From Mesorhizobium_B sp963522145 (lineage in GTDB: Bacteria > Pseudomonadota > Alphaproteobacteria > Rhizobiales > Rhizobiaceae), in NCBI GenBank assembly GCA_963522145.1, contig CAUQXI010000001.1:62001-126000 (forward strand): a stretch of DNA of 64,000 nt. Direction: 5' to 3'. The notes beneath the pieces are model-generated. The model worked only from the letters and a program-made list of their open reading frames with translations. It was not told the DNA's origin and made no database searches. Each line of letters starts with the position of its first letter. Positions within the stretch are counted from its first letter, which is position 1. Made by a program: the position numbers and the translations under genes. This document shows, piece by piece, positions 35,050-43,207 of this stretch.

Positions 35050-36102
35050 ATGGCGGGTTGGTTCGAGAAGCTGACTGGTTTCCCCGAACGTGGATACGCC
35101 GCCACAAGGGCGCGGCTGCGAGTCGAGAACGGGCGGCTCTATTCGGAGGTGAGCACACGCCAAGCCGCCGTGGGGCAGCTCGAACTCGTCTCGCTGGCCG
35201 AGTTGCGGGAGCGGACCCCCGGTATTGCTCCTTCGGGCCGCCTTCAACTCGGCATCGTGGAAGGTGACGTGCGGCGCATGCACGGCGAGAAGCGAAACGA
35301 AGGCGCATTGTTCCAGGTCGCCTCGCAGTTCAACCTCCTGGAAATGATCGGGCCAGACGTGACGCCCGAGGCGGGCGTGGCGGCCTACGAGCACGACCGC
35401 ACGCAAGGTCCGGCTTGCGCCATCGCAGCCGGCGCCGGCACGATCTTCCGCAACTACTTCGTTCCGGTGAATGGAGAGGAAGGGCAAACCGCAGAGCGCC
35501 AGCTTGACGGGCTCAAGGACCTTGGCGACGCGCTCGCTGACGAGCTTGGCGTGGGCCGCGGCGAACTCTGGACCATGAACAACGGTTACGCCCTGCCCAC
35601 CCAGCAGAGCTTGTCGGGTATCGCGGACTACCTCAGGCAGCGGTCGGAGGCGGAGCTCGATGCGCTCCGCGGCCTCCTGCGCGTGGGGCTGCACAGCGAC
35701 GTCGAGGTAACGGACGGCGACCAAAGCCCAGGGCAGTTGGTGAGCCAGATCTACTGTTCAGCCCTACCGGTGGCCTATGCGCGCCTTTCGTCTAGGCTGT
35801 GGTCCGAGTTCGCGAGCCTCGTGCTCGAAGCGGCCTACGAGGCAACGCTTTGGGCCGGCGTCCTCAACAAGGCGCGAGGCGTCTCAAGCCGCGTGCTCCT
35901 GACGCGCCTTGGCGGCGGCGCTTTCGGCAACGACGATCGCTGGATCGATGCCGCCATCCTGCGCGCTCTCAGGCTTACTAAGGACCATGACCTCGAAGTC
36001 GAGATGGTAAGCTACGGCCCGCCGGCGAGCGAGATGAGGGACCTCCTGACCCAGTGGCAGGTTGAGGTCCCGCACAGGAGCACGGCTCCGCTCACGCGCT
36101 GA
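35050..36102 (+). CDS. Unknown 350-residue protein with macrodomain-like C-terminal motif
   Basis: I do not recognise a named family. The protein starts MAGWFEKLTGFPERGY and has a distinctive central block, QFNLLEMIGPDVTPEAGVAAYEHD followed by TQGPACAIAAGAGTIFRNYF. A late segment (VLLTRLGGGAFGNDDRWIDAAILRAL, then a VEMVSYG strand) resembles the glycine-rich loop and final helix/strand of macrodomains that bind ADP-ribose. No membrane helix or signal is present. A truncated frame starting at 36148 follows, so it may have been the first gene of an operon broken by the IS fragment. Confidence 0.6.
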   Translation: MAGWFEKLTGFPERGYAATRARLRVENGRLYSEVSTRQAAVGQLELVSLAELRERTPGIAPSGRLQLGIVEGDVRRMHGEKRNEGALFQVASQFNLLEMIGPDVTPEAGVAAYEHDRTQGPACAIAAGAGTIFRNYFVPVNGEEGQTAERQLDGLKDLGDALADELGVGRGELWTMNNGYALPTQQSLSGIADYLRQRSEAELDALRGLLRVGLHSDVEVTDGDQSPGQLVSQIYCSALPVAYARLSSRLWSEFASLVLEAAYEATLWAGVLNKARGVSSRVLLTRLGGGAFGNDDRWIDAAILRALRLTKDHDLEVEMVSYGPPASEMRDLLTQWQVEVPHRSTAPLTR

Positions 36103-36147
36103 GAGTGGCACCAAAAGAGATGACATCTGCCACTGGGGTATGAGGCT

Positions 36148-36297
36148 ATGCCATCGACAAGCGATTTCCTGAAAGAACTCGGGGTACAGCTGCGCGAGGC
36201 GGAAGTGCTAGGCTCAGGACTCATTGGTCATAGCCAGAAGATGACGGTGGCCGCGAGGGCGACAGCGGAGAAGAAAACTGTTGGGCAGCGGTCGTAG
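36148..36297 (+). pseudogene. 5' remnant of a gene cut by the IS fragment
   Basis: A short frame starts MPSTSDFLKELGVQLREAEVLG and then runs into the terminal sequence of the transposase fragment near 36211. Its native C-terminus is lost. It lies 45 bases downstream of the 35050 gene and could have been its operon partner. It is too short to classify. Confidence 0.4.
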
Positions 36298-36390
36298 CGA
36301 GTGGCGACGCGGCGCCAGTCCTTTAGCCTCTCGAACATGATCTCGATGCGGCTTCGGCGCCTGTACCGGCGCTTGTCGTATTTGACCGGC
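36211..36390 (-). mobile_element. IS5-family (IS427-like) transposase 3' fragment
   Basis: The last 50 or so codons of an IS5-family transposase are present: KYDKRRYRRRSRIEIMFERLKDWRRVATRYDRC, then SAVALAATVIFWL, containing the YREK-like region of DDE transposases. The upstream part of the IS is absent. The fragment is fused in frame to nhaA. The outer boundary near GGCTCAGGACTCATTGG (36211-36227) probably marks the IS end; the exact terminal repeat cannot be confirmed because the other end is missing. Confidence 0.8.
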
Positions 36391-37484
36391 TCTTGGAGCA
36401 GCGGATCGTTGGCGAAGGCGAGCAGGCCGATGAACAGGCTCATGGTGAAGCCGATACCGCAGAGCAGCGACACGCCGAGCAGCTGCGGGGTGCTTGCACC
36501 TGTCGGCATGTCGGCCCAGCCGGCGCGGATCACGAGCAGCGCACTGCCGAACACGCCGATCAGCTTGCCGACGAGTAGCCCAAGCGCCACGCCGAGCGTG
36601 AGATGGTCGGCGAGCACTGCGGGGGAAAGGCCCGAGAACGACACGCCGGCATTGGCAAAGCCAAAGATTGGGATGATCAGGAAGGTCACCCAGCCATGTA
36701 GCCCGTGCTCGAGCCTGTCAAGCGGTGAATGCTCCATGTCGTCAGGGCGAGCGGGCACGCGGTGCAAGGGGATGATAAGCGCTAGAGCCACGCCGGCGAT
36801 CGTCGCATGCACGCCCGAGCGCAGCACGAAAAACCAGAGGACGGCGCCCAGCACGAGATAAGGCAGCAGCCGCATCACGCCCATGCGGTTCATCATCACC
36901 AAGGCGGCAAGGACGAGAACTGCGAGACCGAGAGAGGTGAGCGACAGCTCGCCTATGTAGAACAGGGCGATGACGATGACGGCGCCGAGATCGTCGATGA
37001 TGGCGAGCGCGGTCAGGAACACTTTCAGCGAGGTCGGCACGCGGTCGCCGAGAAGGGAAAGCACGCCAAGCGCAAATGCGATGTCGGTGGCGGACGGGAT
37101 CGCCCACCCGCGGGCCGTGGCCGGATCGCTGCCGTTGAAAGCCAGGAAGATGAGGGCCGGCACCGCCATGCCGCCGAGTGCGGCAATGCCGGGCAGAATG
37201 CGGCGGTTCCAGGAGGAGAGCTGGCCGTCCAGCACCTCGCGCTTGATCTCCAGGCCCACCAGCAGGAAGAACAGCGCCATCAGCGCATCGTTGATCCAGT
37301 GCAGCACACTGAGCGGACCGAGATAAGCGTGGAGCGCAGTGAAGTAGGTCTCACTCAAGGGTGAGTTGGCGACCAGAAGGGCAAGTGCCGCGGCTCCCAT
37401 CAGCACCAAACCACCCGATGCGGAGCTGTCGAGAAACGCGCGCAGCATGGAAAATGGGCGGGCGACGGGTGTTGCTGGAGCCAT
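36228..37484 (-). CDS. nhaA: Na+/H+ antiporter NhaA, C-terminus replaced by transposase tail
   Basis: This 418-residue chimera carries NhaA from its N-terminus through the helix XI region (GIGFTMSLFIGLLAFANDPLLQEP). It includes the paired Asp-Asp of the sodium site (AIIDDLGAVIVIALFY) and the ALMALFFLLVGLEIKRE motif. At about residue 367 the frame passes without interruption into the transposase end (KYDKRRYRRRSRIE...), so native helix XII is missing. Functional status is uncertain: the ion site is intact but the last helix is gone. ATG 37484 starts normally. Confidence 0.85.
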   Translation of the reverse strand: MAPATPVARPFSMLRAFLDSSASGGLVLMGAAALALLVANSPLSETYFTALHAYLGPLSVLHWINDALMALFFLLVGLEIKREVLDGQLSSWNRRILPGIAALGGMAVPALIFLAFNGSDPATARGWAIPSATDIAFALGVLSLLGDRVPTSLKVFLTALAIIDDLGAVIVIALFYIGELSLTSLGLAVLVLAALVMMNRMGVMRLLPYLVLGAVLWFFVLRSGVHATIAGVALALIIPLHRVPARPDDMEHSPLDRLEHGLHGWVTFLIIPIFGFANAGVSFSGLSPAVLADHLTLGVALGLLVGKLIGVFGSALLVIRAGWADMPTGASTPQLLGVSLLCGIGFTMSLFIGLLAFANDPLLQEPVKYDKRRYRRRSRIEIMFERLKDWRRVATRYDRCPTVFFSAVALAATVIFWL

Positions 37485-37592
37485 GAAGCGCTTTCGTCGA
37501 GTCGAGAGACGAAGTCGTAACGTACCATGTTGGCTGAGGTTCTGATGAGCTGATGCTCGCCCGCGCCGTCGCGGGGTCCATACAACAGCTCG

Positions 37593-38879
37593 CTAAGGTG
37601 CGGCTGCTGTGACCTCGGCTGCCACCGCGCGCACCCTCTGCTTGTCGGCCTCGATCGCAAGCTCTCCCTCGGCACGTTCGAGCGCCTCGCGGGAGTGCCG
37701 TGCCGAGCTCATGGCAAAGCGTTCGTCTCCCAATCGCGCGAGGGTCAGCAGCGCCTTCTGGAGGCGGATGGCGACCTCCACCACGCCCGCGCCATCCCGT
37801 GCGATGGGTGTGAACAGGTCGTCGAAGAGATCCTCCAGGTTCACGGGCGGCACGTGGACAGCGGGGAACTCGACCGCGTCAGCCATGTCCGGCGGCTCGG
37901 CCCACGCGGCAAGCACTCGAACGGCTCGGCCGATCACGTCGATCGCGGTTCCGGGATCGTTGATGCCGGGCGACAACGCGCGCGAGGCGATCTCGGACAG
38001 CACGGAAGCGCCAAAGCGAGGATCCTGGTCGAAGGAGCGCATGTCCCCGACCGTGAAGCAGCGGCGAACCTCCTCCGCATCCTCTTCACCGAGCGCGCCG
38101 GCGACCCACGCCACCGGTTCCGTGGGATCGATGAAGTCGCCGGGGAGCGCCGAGACATAGATCTCGGCCGAGTTTCGCCGCGCCCAGTGCGAGAGCGCGC
38201 CCATGTCGAGATGCTGCACATAGCCGATAGTATCGGGGAACAGGGGAAGCGCTCCAGGCGGCACCTGCGACTCCGAATCATGCAGGGGCCGCCCGCCGAG
38301 ATAAGGCCGCGTATGGCGCGCGCGCATTGCCGCAAGCGCCGCGCCCTCGACCTTCTGGGTGGTGTTGGCCACGCGCCCGAGCTGCGCGAGATGGTCCATC
38401 CAGCGCAAGAGCGTGACCACGATCAAAACGATGACCAGCACGGTCACTGCAAACAGCACCACGCGGCCCTGCTGGCCGTAGGCACCGGTGGACAGCACGA
38501 TGATGCCGACCAGACTGTAGAGAAACGAGCCGACAAAGGTCGCGAGCACGTTCTGGGTGGTAGTGTCCTCGATCACGAGCTGGGTCGCGCGCGGGGTCAC
38601 GTTGCTGGTGGCTGCTCCATAGGCGGTCACCATCGTGGACAGCGAAAACGTGGTCACCGCCAGCATGGACGAGGCGATGATGGAGAGGATGTTGTCCACC
38701 GCATCCGAGCCGATCTTGGCCGGCAGGTCGTCGGGAATATAGGGGGCGAGCCAAATCGCGAGCAGCGCCGTCAGAACCGCCAGAAGTGAGAACAGGCTCG
38801 CGCGAAACCAGATCCGGCGGGTGATCCGCAGGAGATGCCAGAGCCAGCGCGAGGATAGCGCAGCGCCCGACCCGCTCAT
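37593..38879 (-). CDS. DUF2254 family membrane protein
   Basis: This 428-residue protein has four N-terminal membrane helices, the DUF2254 core ILSIIASSMLAVTTFSLSTMVTAYGAATSNVTPRATQLVIED, and a cytosolic C-terminal half with SPGINDPGTAID. The function is unknown. It overlaps the upstream MscS gene by 4 bases, which suggests a shared role in membrane stress or ion flux, though that is inference. Confidence 0.85.
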   Translation of the reverse strand: MSGSGAALSSRWLWHLLRITRRIWFRASLFSLLAVLTALLAIWLAPYIPDDLPAKIGSDAVDNILSIIASSMLAVTTFSLSTMVTAYGAATSNVTPRATQLVIEDTTTQNVLATFVGSFLYSLVGIIVLSTGAYGQQGRVVLFAVTVLVIVLIVVTLLRWMDHLAQLGRVANTTQKVEGAALAAMRARHTRPYLGGRPLHDSESQVPPGALPLFPDTIGYVQHLDMGALSHWARRNSAEIYVSALPGDFIDPTEPVAWVAGALGEEDAEEVRRCFTVGDMRSFDQDPRFGASVLSEIASRALSPGINDPGTAIDVIGRAVRVLAAWAEPPDMADAVEFPAVHVPPVNLEDLFDDLFTPIARDGAGVVEVAIRLQKALLTLARLGDERFAMSSARHSREALERAEGELAIEADKQRVRAVAAEVTAAAP

Positions 38880-39931
38880 CCGGCGCGGTCCGGCGAGACG
38901 GGGTTGCCGTCTTCAGCGCCAAGTGTCCGCGCCGGCCGCGGCGCCGTTCCATCCGGCTTGACGGGCCAGCCTTCGCGCTGCTTGCCGCGGACCCCGTCGA
39001 ATTCATCGGTCTGGTCGTGGAAGAGCACCACCTGCGTAGGATAAGCGATGTCGATCCCCACCGCGTCCAGCGCCGCCTTGATCTTCTCCAGCACCGCTGC
39101 CTGCACGTGCACCACATCGGTGCGCTTGGAGGCTGTCCACCAGCGCACGCGCAGGTTCACGGTCGAGGCGCCCAAGTCCCACACCAGCACCTCCGGCTTG
39201 GGCTCCGCGTTCACGCCGCCGACTTCGGTGACTGCCGCTAGAATGACCCTTCGGGCCTCTTCGATGCTGTCGCCGTAGCCGATGCCTACATCGTACTGGG
39301 ACCTGCGCGTCTCATGCGCCGTGTTGACGGTCACCGCATTCGAATAGACGTCGGCGTTGGGGATGATGGCGCGCCGGCCGTCATAGGTGGTGATGATCGT
39401 GGCCCGCGTTTCGATCCAGTCAACCGTGCCCTCATAGCCGTTCACCACGATCTGATCGCCAACGCTGAAGGGGCGCTGGATCAGGATGAGCAGGCCGGCC
39501 AGCCAGTTCTGAAGGATGTCCTTGAAGGCAAAGCCGATCGCGACCGAGCCGATGCCCAGTCCTGCCAGGAGGTCACCAGGATTGAGCGAGGGGATGACGA
39601 TGGTGAGCGCGAGCAGGCCTCCCAAGAGCAGGATGATCCACTTCACAAAGGAGCCGAGCACCGCGCCAAGATTGGAGCGGTCGTGTTTATTGGCCCAGGA
39701 GCGGAAGCTGCGCTCAACAGCCCAGGCAACGGCAAACACCGCAGCAAATAGCACAAGTGCCACGAGGATATTGGGCAAGAGGCGCTGGAAGCCGACTACC
39801 CATTCCTCAATCTTCGACAGAAAGAAGGCGGGATCCACACGAACGGCTTCGTCCACCGTTTCCGGTCCAGTGGCTGCAATCTGGTCGGCTGCGGTCGATG
39901 GCGCAGTGGCTTGGGCGAGAAAGAAGCTCAT
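38876..39931 (-). CDS. Mechanosensitive channel, MscS family
   Basis: This 351-residue protein has N-terminal membrane helices followed by the MscS pore and beta domain: GLGIGSVAIGFAFKDILQNWLAGLLILIQRPFSVGDQIVVNGYEGTVDWIETRATII, then the YDGRRAIIPNADVYSNAV strand. Such channels release solutes on hypo-osmotic shock. ATG 39931 is chosen because AGGA lies 7 bases upstream and a signal-like MSFFLAQATA follows; the frame is open to 40123. It is translationally coupled to the DUF2254 gene. Confidence 0.87.
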   Translation of the reverse strand: MSFFLAQATAPSTAADQIAATGPETVDEAVRVDPAFFLSKIEEWVVGFQRLLPNILVALVLFAAVFAVAWAVERSFRSWANKHDRSNLGAVLGSFVKWIILLLGGLLALTIVIPSLNPGDLLAGLGIGSVAIGFAFKDILQNWLAGLLILIQRPFSVGDQIVVNGYEGTVDWIETRATIITTYDGRRAIIPNADVYSNAVTVNTAHETRRSQYDVGIGYGDSIEEARRVILAAVTEVGGVNAEPKPEVLVWDLGASTVNLRVRWWTASKRTDVVHVQAAVLEKIKAALDAVGIDIAYPTQVVLFHDQTDEFDGVRGKQREGWPVKPDGTAPRPARTLGAEDGNPVSPDRAG

Positions 39932-40100
39932 GAGCTGTCCTGGAGCGAACGAGCTCACATAGAGCTCTTGCCCGTCATGGCGAGCTTGCCGGCTGAGTGG
40001 CATGAGCCGGCAATCGGATCTCCTCCATAATCCGCAGCGCTCCTCGGAAAAAATCGAACTCGGCATGGAATAGATCCGGCCTTGGCGCAGTAGATGAGAC

Positions 40101-40475
40101 ATGAAGGCGAGTTTCGATGTCACGCCGTCCCTTGAGGACCTCTGGCCCTATGCCCGTGTTCTGACGCACGACGATGGCGATGCCGACGATCTCGTTCAGG
40201 AGGCGCTTGCCCGTACGCCGCTACGATCCGGGGCGACCGCTGCTGTCATAGCTGATCGTCATCGCGCGGAACACCTTTCTCACGGGCGTCGCGGGCAGCC
40301 GGTCCGACCAGCGGCGCGCCCGTGATTGGCCGAATTGTCGAACCAGCGCCTGCTGCCTGCGCAGGAGCACAGCCTTGAACTCTCCGATGTGGGTAAGGCG
40401 CTGGCCAAGCTGCCCACTGACTAGGCGGAAGCGCTCCACCTCGCAGGCGGGTTCGGCTTCCGTTGCACGGAGGAG
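40101..40475 (+). pseudogene. ECF sigma factor remnant
   Basis: The first frame encodes LEDLWPYARVLTHDDGDADDLVQEALAR, a sigma region 2.1-2.2 start. The frame then shifts, and after about 40220 pieces of an IARNTFLTG segment are visible. Region 4 (LSDVGKALAKLPTD, then an in-frame TAG where Gln or Glu is expected, then AEALHLAGGFGFRCTE) is near 40380-40470. It has at least one frameshift and one nonsense codon, and its end runs straight into dnaE2 sequence. Confidence 0.7.
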
Positions 40476-40915
40476 TTCGCCACCCGCACCTTCTCGCAGG
40501 TTGAGGCCTTCGGCTCATACAGCTTCCCTGAAAGCCACGCCGCATCATTTGCGCTGATTGCCTACGCCTCGTCTAGGATCAAGTGCTGGCATCCCGACGT
40601 GTTCTGCGCTGCCCTGCTGAATGCCCAGCCGATGGGCTTCTATCCGTCGGCACAGATCCGAGAGGCGAGGTGGTGCACATCATCGCGCGCAGGCTGCATG
40701 ATCTATCGGGACTGCTTGCGAGCGTGGGTGACCGTGACGCGCCATTGCCGCTGCCGCACGGGCGAGGTGATGAGTTCCACCACGGTGGCTCGCCCGATCA
40801 ACGTGGACGAGAGATGAAGGCGCTGCAGCAGATGTCCGCGCCTCCGGCTCACAAGCCGCGCGACATCTTCATCCCCGACCTGGGCATCGACCATCAAGGT
40901 GAAGGCAAGGGAGTT
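40470..40915 (+). pseudogene. dnaE2: Error-prone DNA polymerase DnaE2 (ImuC) 3' remnant
   Basis: Two blocks from the C-terminal half of DnaE2 are visible in different frames. The first is TFSQVEAFGSYSFPESHAASFALIAYASS...KCWHPDVFCAALLNAQPMGFYPSAQI (about 40470-40660). The second is VVHIIARRLHDLSGLLASVGDRD (about 40670-40740) with the final HKPRDIFIPDLGID (about 40850-40890). The polymerase sequence expected between the blocks is deleted and the 5' three quarters are absent. Confidence 0.8.
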
Positions 40916-40955
40916 CAAATAGCATCGGCGGGCGAGCCAACACTTCGCCGGACTC

Positions 40956-41750
40956 CTACAGCGAGCTTGGGCGCCGACCTTGCATATAAGATTGCGGCCC
41001 CGCCCCCATATCGGTGCGGAAGGCGTAGACAAAGGCTGACGTCGAGCCATAGCCCAGCTGGAGCGCAGTCTGCGTCACATCCAACCCGCCGCCCATCAAC
41101 TCGATCGCCTTGAACAGGCGCAGGCGGCGGCGCCACGAGCGCAGGCTCAGACCTACCTCCGCCTCGAAACGCCGTGAGAGCGTGCGCACTGACATGCCGA
41201 GCGCGCGCGCCCAAGCGTCTGGCCCACGCGGGTCTGCGGGATGGGCGTAGAGCGCCTCGCACAGAACCGTCAGCGGCGAGCCGCCCTGCGGCCATGGCAG
41301 GGCGCCAGGCAGGGGGTGGGCGCGGCGGAGCTGGTCAAGGATCAGCCCTGCCACGCGGCCGGAATAGCCGTCTTCATCGGCCTGGCCGTCGATCGCGGCG
41401 GCTTCGACGATGAGTGCCTGCAAGAGCGGCGAGACCCGGAACACGGTTGGTGCCGCCGCAAGCCCCCGGCCTGCCTCTGACCCGATCCAGAGGCTGCGGA
41501 ACTCCGCGCCGTGCAGCGACCCCACGCGGTGCCGCAACCCCGTCGGCAGCCATACCGCCTGCTCCGGCGAGATAACGAAGGACTTGCCCTCCACCGCCAC
41601 CGTCAGCACGCCGGAGACGGCATAGACCAGCTGGTGCCACTCATGGGCGTGTTCGGGGAAGGTATGGCGGGGTGGGATCGTCTGCGCCCGCACGGTCATG
41701 GGCTGCGGCCGCGCCGCGCCCGGCGGAACCTCGATCGTCTCCCACGCCAT
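40956..41750 (-). CDS. AraC-family regulator with cupin sensor domain
   Basis: This 264-residue regulator has an N-terminal cupin (HAHEWHQLVYAVSGVLTVAVEGKSFVI...AVWLPTGLRHRV) and a C-terminal double helix-turn-helix (WARALGMSVRTLSRRFEAEVGLSLRSWRRRLRLFKAIELM, then VTQTALQLGYGSTSAFVYAFR). It is divergent from a TPR-protein/MFS operon that it probably controls, as is typical for this layout. The effector is unknown. Confidence 0.87.
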   Translation of the reverse strand: MAWETIEVPPGAARPQPMTVRAQTIPPRHTFPEHAHEWHQLVYAVSGVLTVAVEGKSFVISPEQAVWLPTGLRHRVGSLHGAEFRSLWIGSEAGRGLAAAPTVFRVSPLLQALIVEAAAIDGQADEDGYSGRVAGLILDQLRRAHPLPGALPWPQGGSPLTVLCEALYAHPADPRGPDAWARALGMSVRTLSRRFEAEVGLSLRSWRRRLRLFKAIELMGGGLDVTQTALQLGYGSTSAFVYAFRTDMGAGPQSYMQGRRPSSL

Positions 41751-41829
41751 GCCAAACCTCCAGTTTGGCCATTATTCGACACAGATTGGCGGGCTGTCAA
41801 AATACGGCCAACCCGCAAGCTCGTATAAT
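41751..41829. promoter_or_regulatory. Divergent promoter and dyad between AraC regulator and TPR/MFS operon
   Basis: GCCAAAC (41751-41757) and GTTTGGC (41763-41769) form a dyad just before the regulator start. On the minus strand, TTGACA (complement of 41795-41800) with AATAAT (complement of 41771-41776) 18 bases downstream forms a good sigma-70 promoter for the regulator. On the plus strand, a consensus TATAAT lies at 41824-41829, with no good -35 box, as expected for an activator-dependent promoter. Confidence 0.5.
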
Positions 41830-41879
41830 GGGCAGGAATGAACACGCCCCTCCGCTCGTCTTCAGAACGAGGATATGTC

Positions 41880-43199
41880 ATGCGTCACCTCGACAGCCGT
41901 GGCCTGCCGATCACGACCAGCTCCGAGCTGGCCGCCGCCCGCTACCGGGAGGGCATCGACCTGCTGCTCTCCGCATGGCCCGGCGCGGACCACGTGCTTG
42001 AGGCGGCAACTGCGGCCGACCCGGACTTTGCGCTCGCGCACGCGGCGAGAGCGCGGCTGCACGCCATCCGCTCCGAGCCGGCCAAGGCGCGCGCGCGGAT
42101 CGCTGTCGCGGAGGAGCTGGTGACTCGCGACGGCACTGAGCGCGAGCGCAGCCATGTAGCCGTGCTGTCGCTGGCCGTCAGCGGCCAGTCGGCCAAGGCG
42201 CTGGAACGAGCGCTGGCGCATATCGAGACGTGGCCGCTGGACATCGTGATCTTCGGCCTGCCGCTCGGCGCGTTCGGGCTGCTCGCCTTCTCCGGCATGG
42301 CCGGCCACGACCAGGCGCGTGTCGACCTGTGCGAGCGCCATGCCCAGCACTTCGCCAGCGATGACTGGTGGTTCCTCACCTATCGCGGCTGGTCGCACGC
42401 CGAGAACGGCAATGTCGAGCACGGCCGGGCGCTGACGCAGCGCGGCTTCGACCTGCGCCCCCACAATGCCAACGCGGCACACGCGCTGTCGCACGCCATG
42501 TATGAGGGCGGCGCCGGCGAGGACGCGGAGCGGCTGATCGAAAGCTGGCTGCCGAGCTATGACCGCTCGGGCATGCTCCACGCACATATCGCCTGGCACT
42601 CGGCACTCGGCGCTCTCGAGCGCGGCGACACCGGGCGCGCGCTCCAGGTCTACGGTGACTTCATCCAGCCCACGGCCACGCAGGGCATGCCGGTCAACGT
42701 GGTGAGCGACACCGCCTCGTTCCTGTGGCGGCTCAAGGCCTACGGCCACGCGGTGCCCGCTGGCCTCTGGGAGGCTGCGGCGGCCTATTCCGGCAACGTC
42801 TTCCAGAAGGCGGGGTTCGCCTTTGCCGATGTGCACATGGCGCTCCTCGCTGCGGCCACCGGTGACCGGACGGCCGTCGAGGAGCGCGTCCAGGCGCTGC
42901 AGGAGCTCGTGGCGCAGGGTGGGCTGCCGGCGGGAACGGTGGTGCCGGCGGTCTGCCGCGCGGCACTCGCCTTTGCGGAGGAGGACTACGCCGGTTGTGT
43001 GCGCCTGCTCGAGCCCGTGGCCCGTGACGTGGTCCGCATCGGCGGCAGCGGCGCCCAGCGCGAGATGGTCGAGGACATGCTGCTCCTCGCCCTCATGCGT
43101 AGCGGTGAACTTGTGAAGGCCCGCACGCTGCTTGACTGTCGTTTGCACCGCCGCCCGTCCCCGCGCGACACGCGCTGGCACGGCCTGCTCGCCGCCTAA
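41880..43199 (+). CDS. TPR/TTC38-like repeat protein
   Basis: This 439-residue, all-helical protein of the tetratricopeptide 38 type has AARYREGIDLLLSAWPGADHVLEAATAADPDFALAHAARARL at the N-terminus, then the block HALSHAMYEGGAGEDAERLIESWLPSYDRSGMLHAHIAWHSALGALERGD. No catalytic role is known for the family. ATG 41880 follows ACGAGGA with 6-base spacing; ATG 41838 is possible but has poorer spacing. The MFS gene follows 8 bases later, so they form an operon. Confidence 0.78.
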   Translation: MRHLDSRGLPITTSSELAAARYREGIDLLLSAWPGADHVLEAATAADPDFALAHAARARLHAIRSEPAKARARIAVAEELVTRDGTERERSHVAVLSLAVSGQSAKALERALAHIETWPLDIVIFGLPLGAFGLLAFSGMAGHDQARVDLCERHAQHFASDDWWFLTYRGWSHAENGNVEHGRALTQRGFDLRPHNANAAHALSHAMYEGGAGEDAERLIESWLPSYDRSGMLHAHIAWHSALGALERGDTGRALQVYGDFIQPTATQGMPVNVVSDTASFLWRLKAYGHAVPAGLWEAAAAYSGNVFQKAGFAFADVHMALLAAATGDRTAVEERVQALQELVAQGGLPAGTVVPAVCRAALAFAEEDYAGCVRLLEPVARDVVRIGGSGAQREMVEDMLLLALMRSGELVKARTLLDCRLHRRPSPRDTRWHGLLAA

Positions 43200-43207
43200 G
43201 GTTCCCC

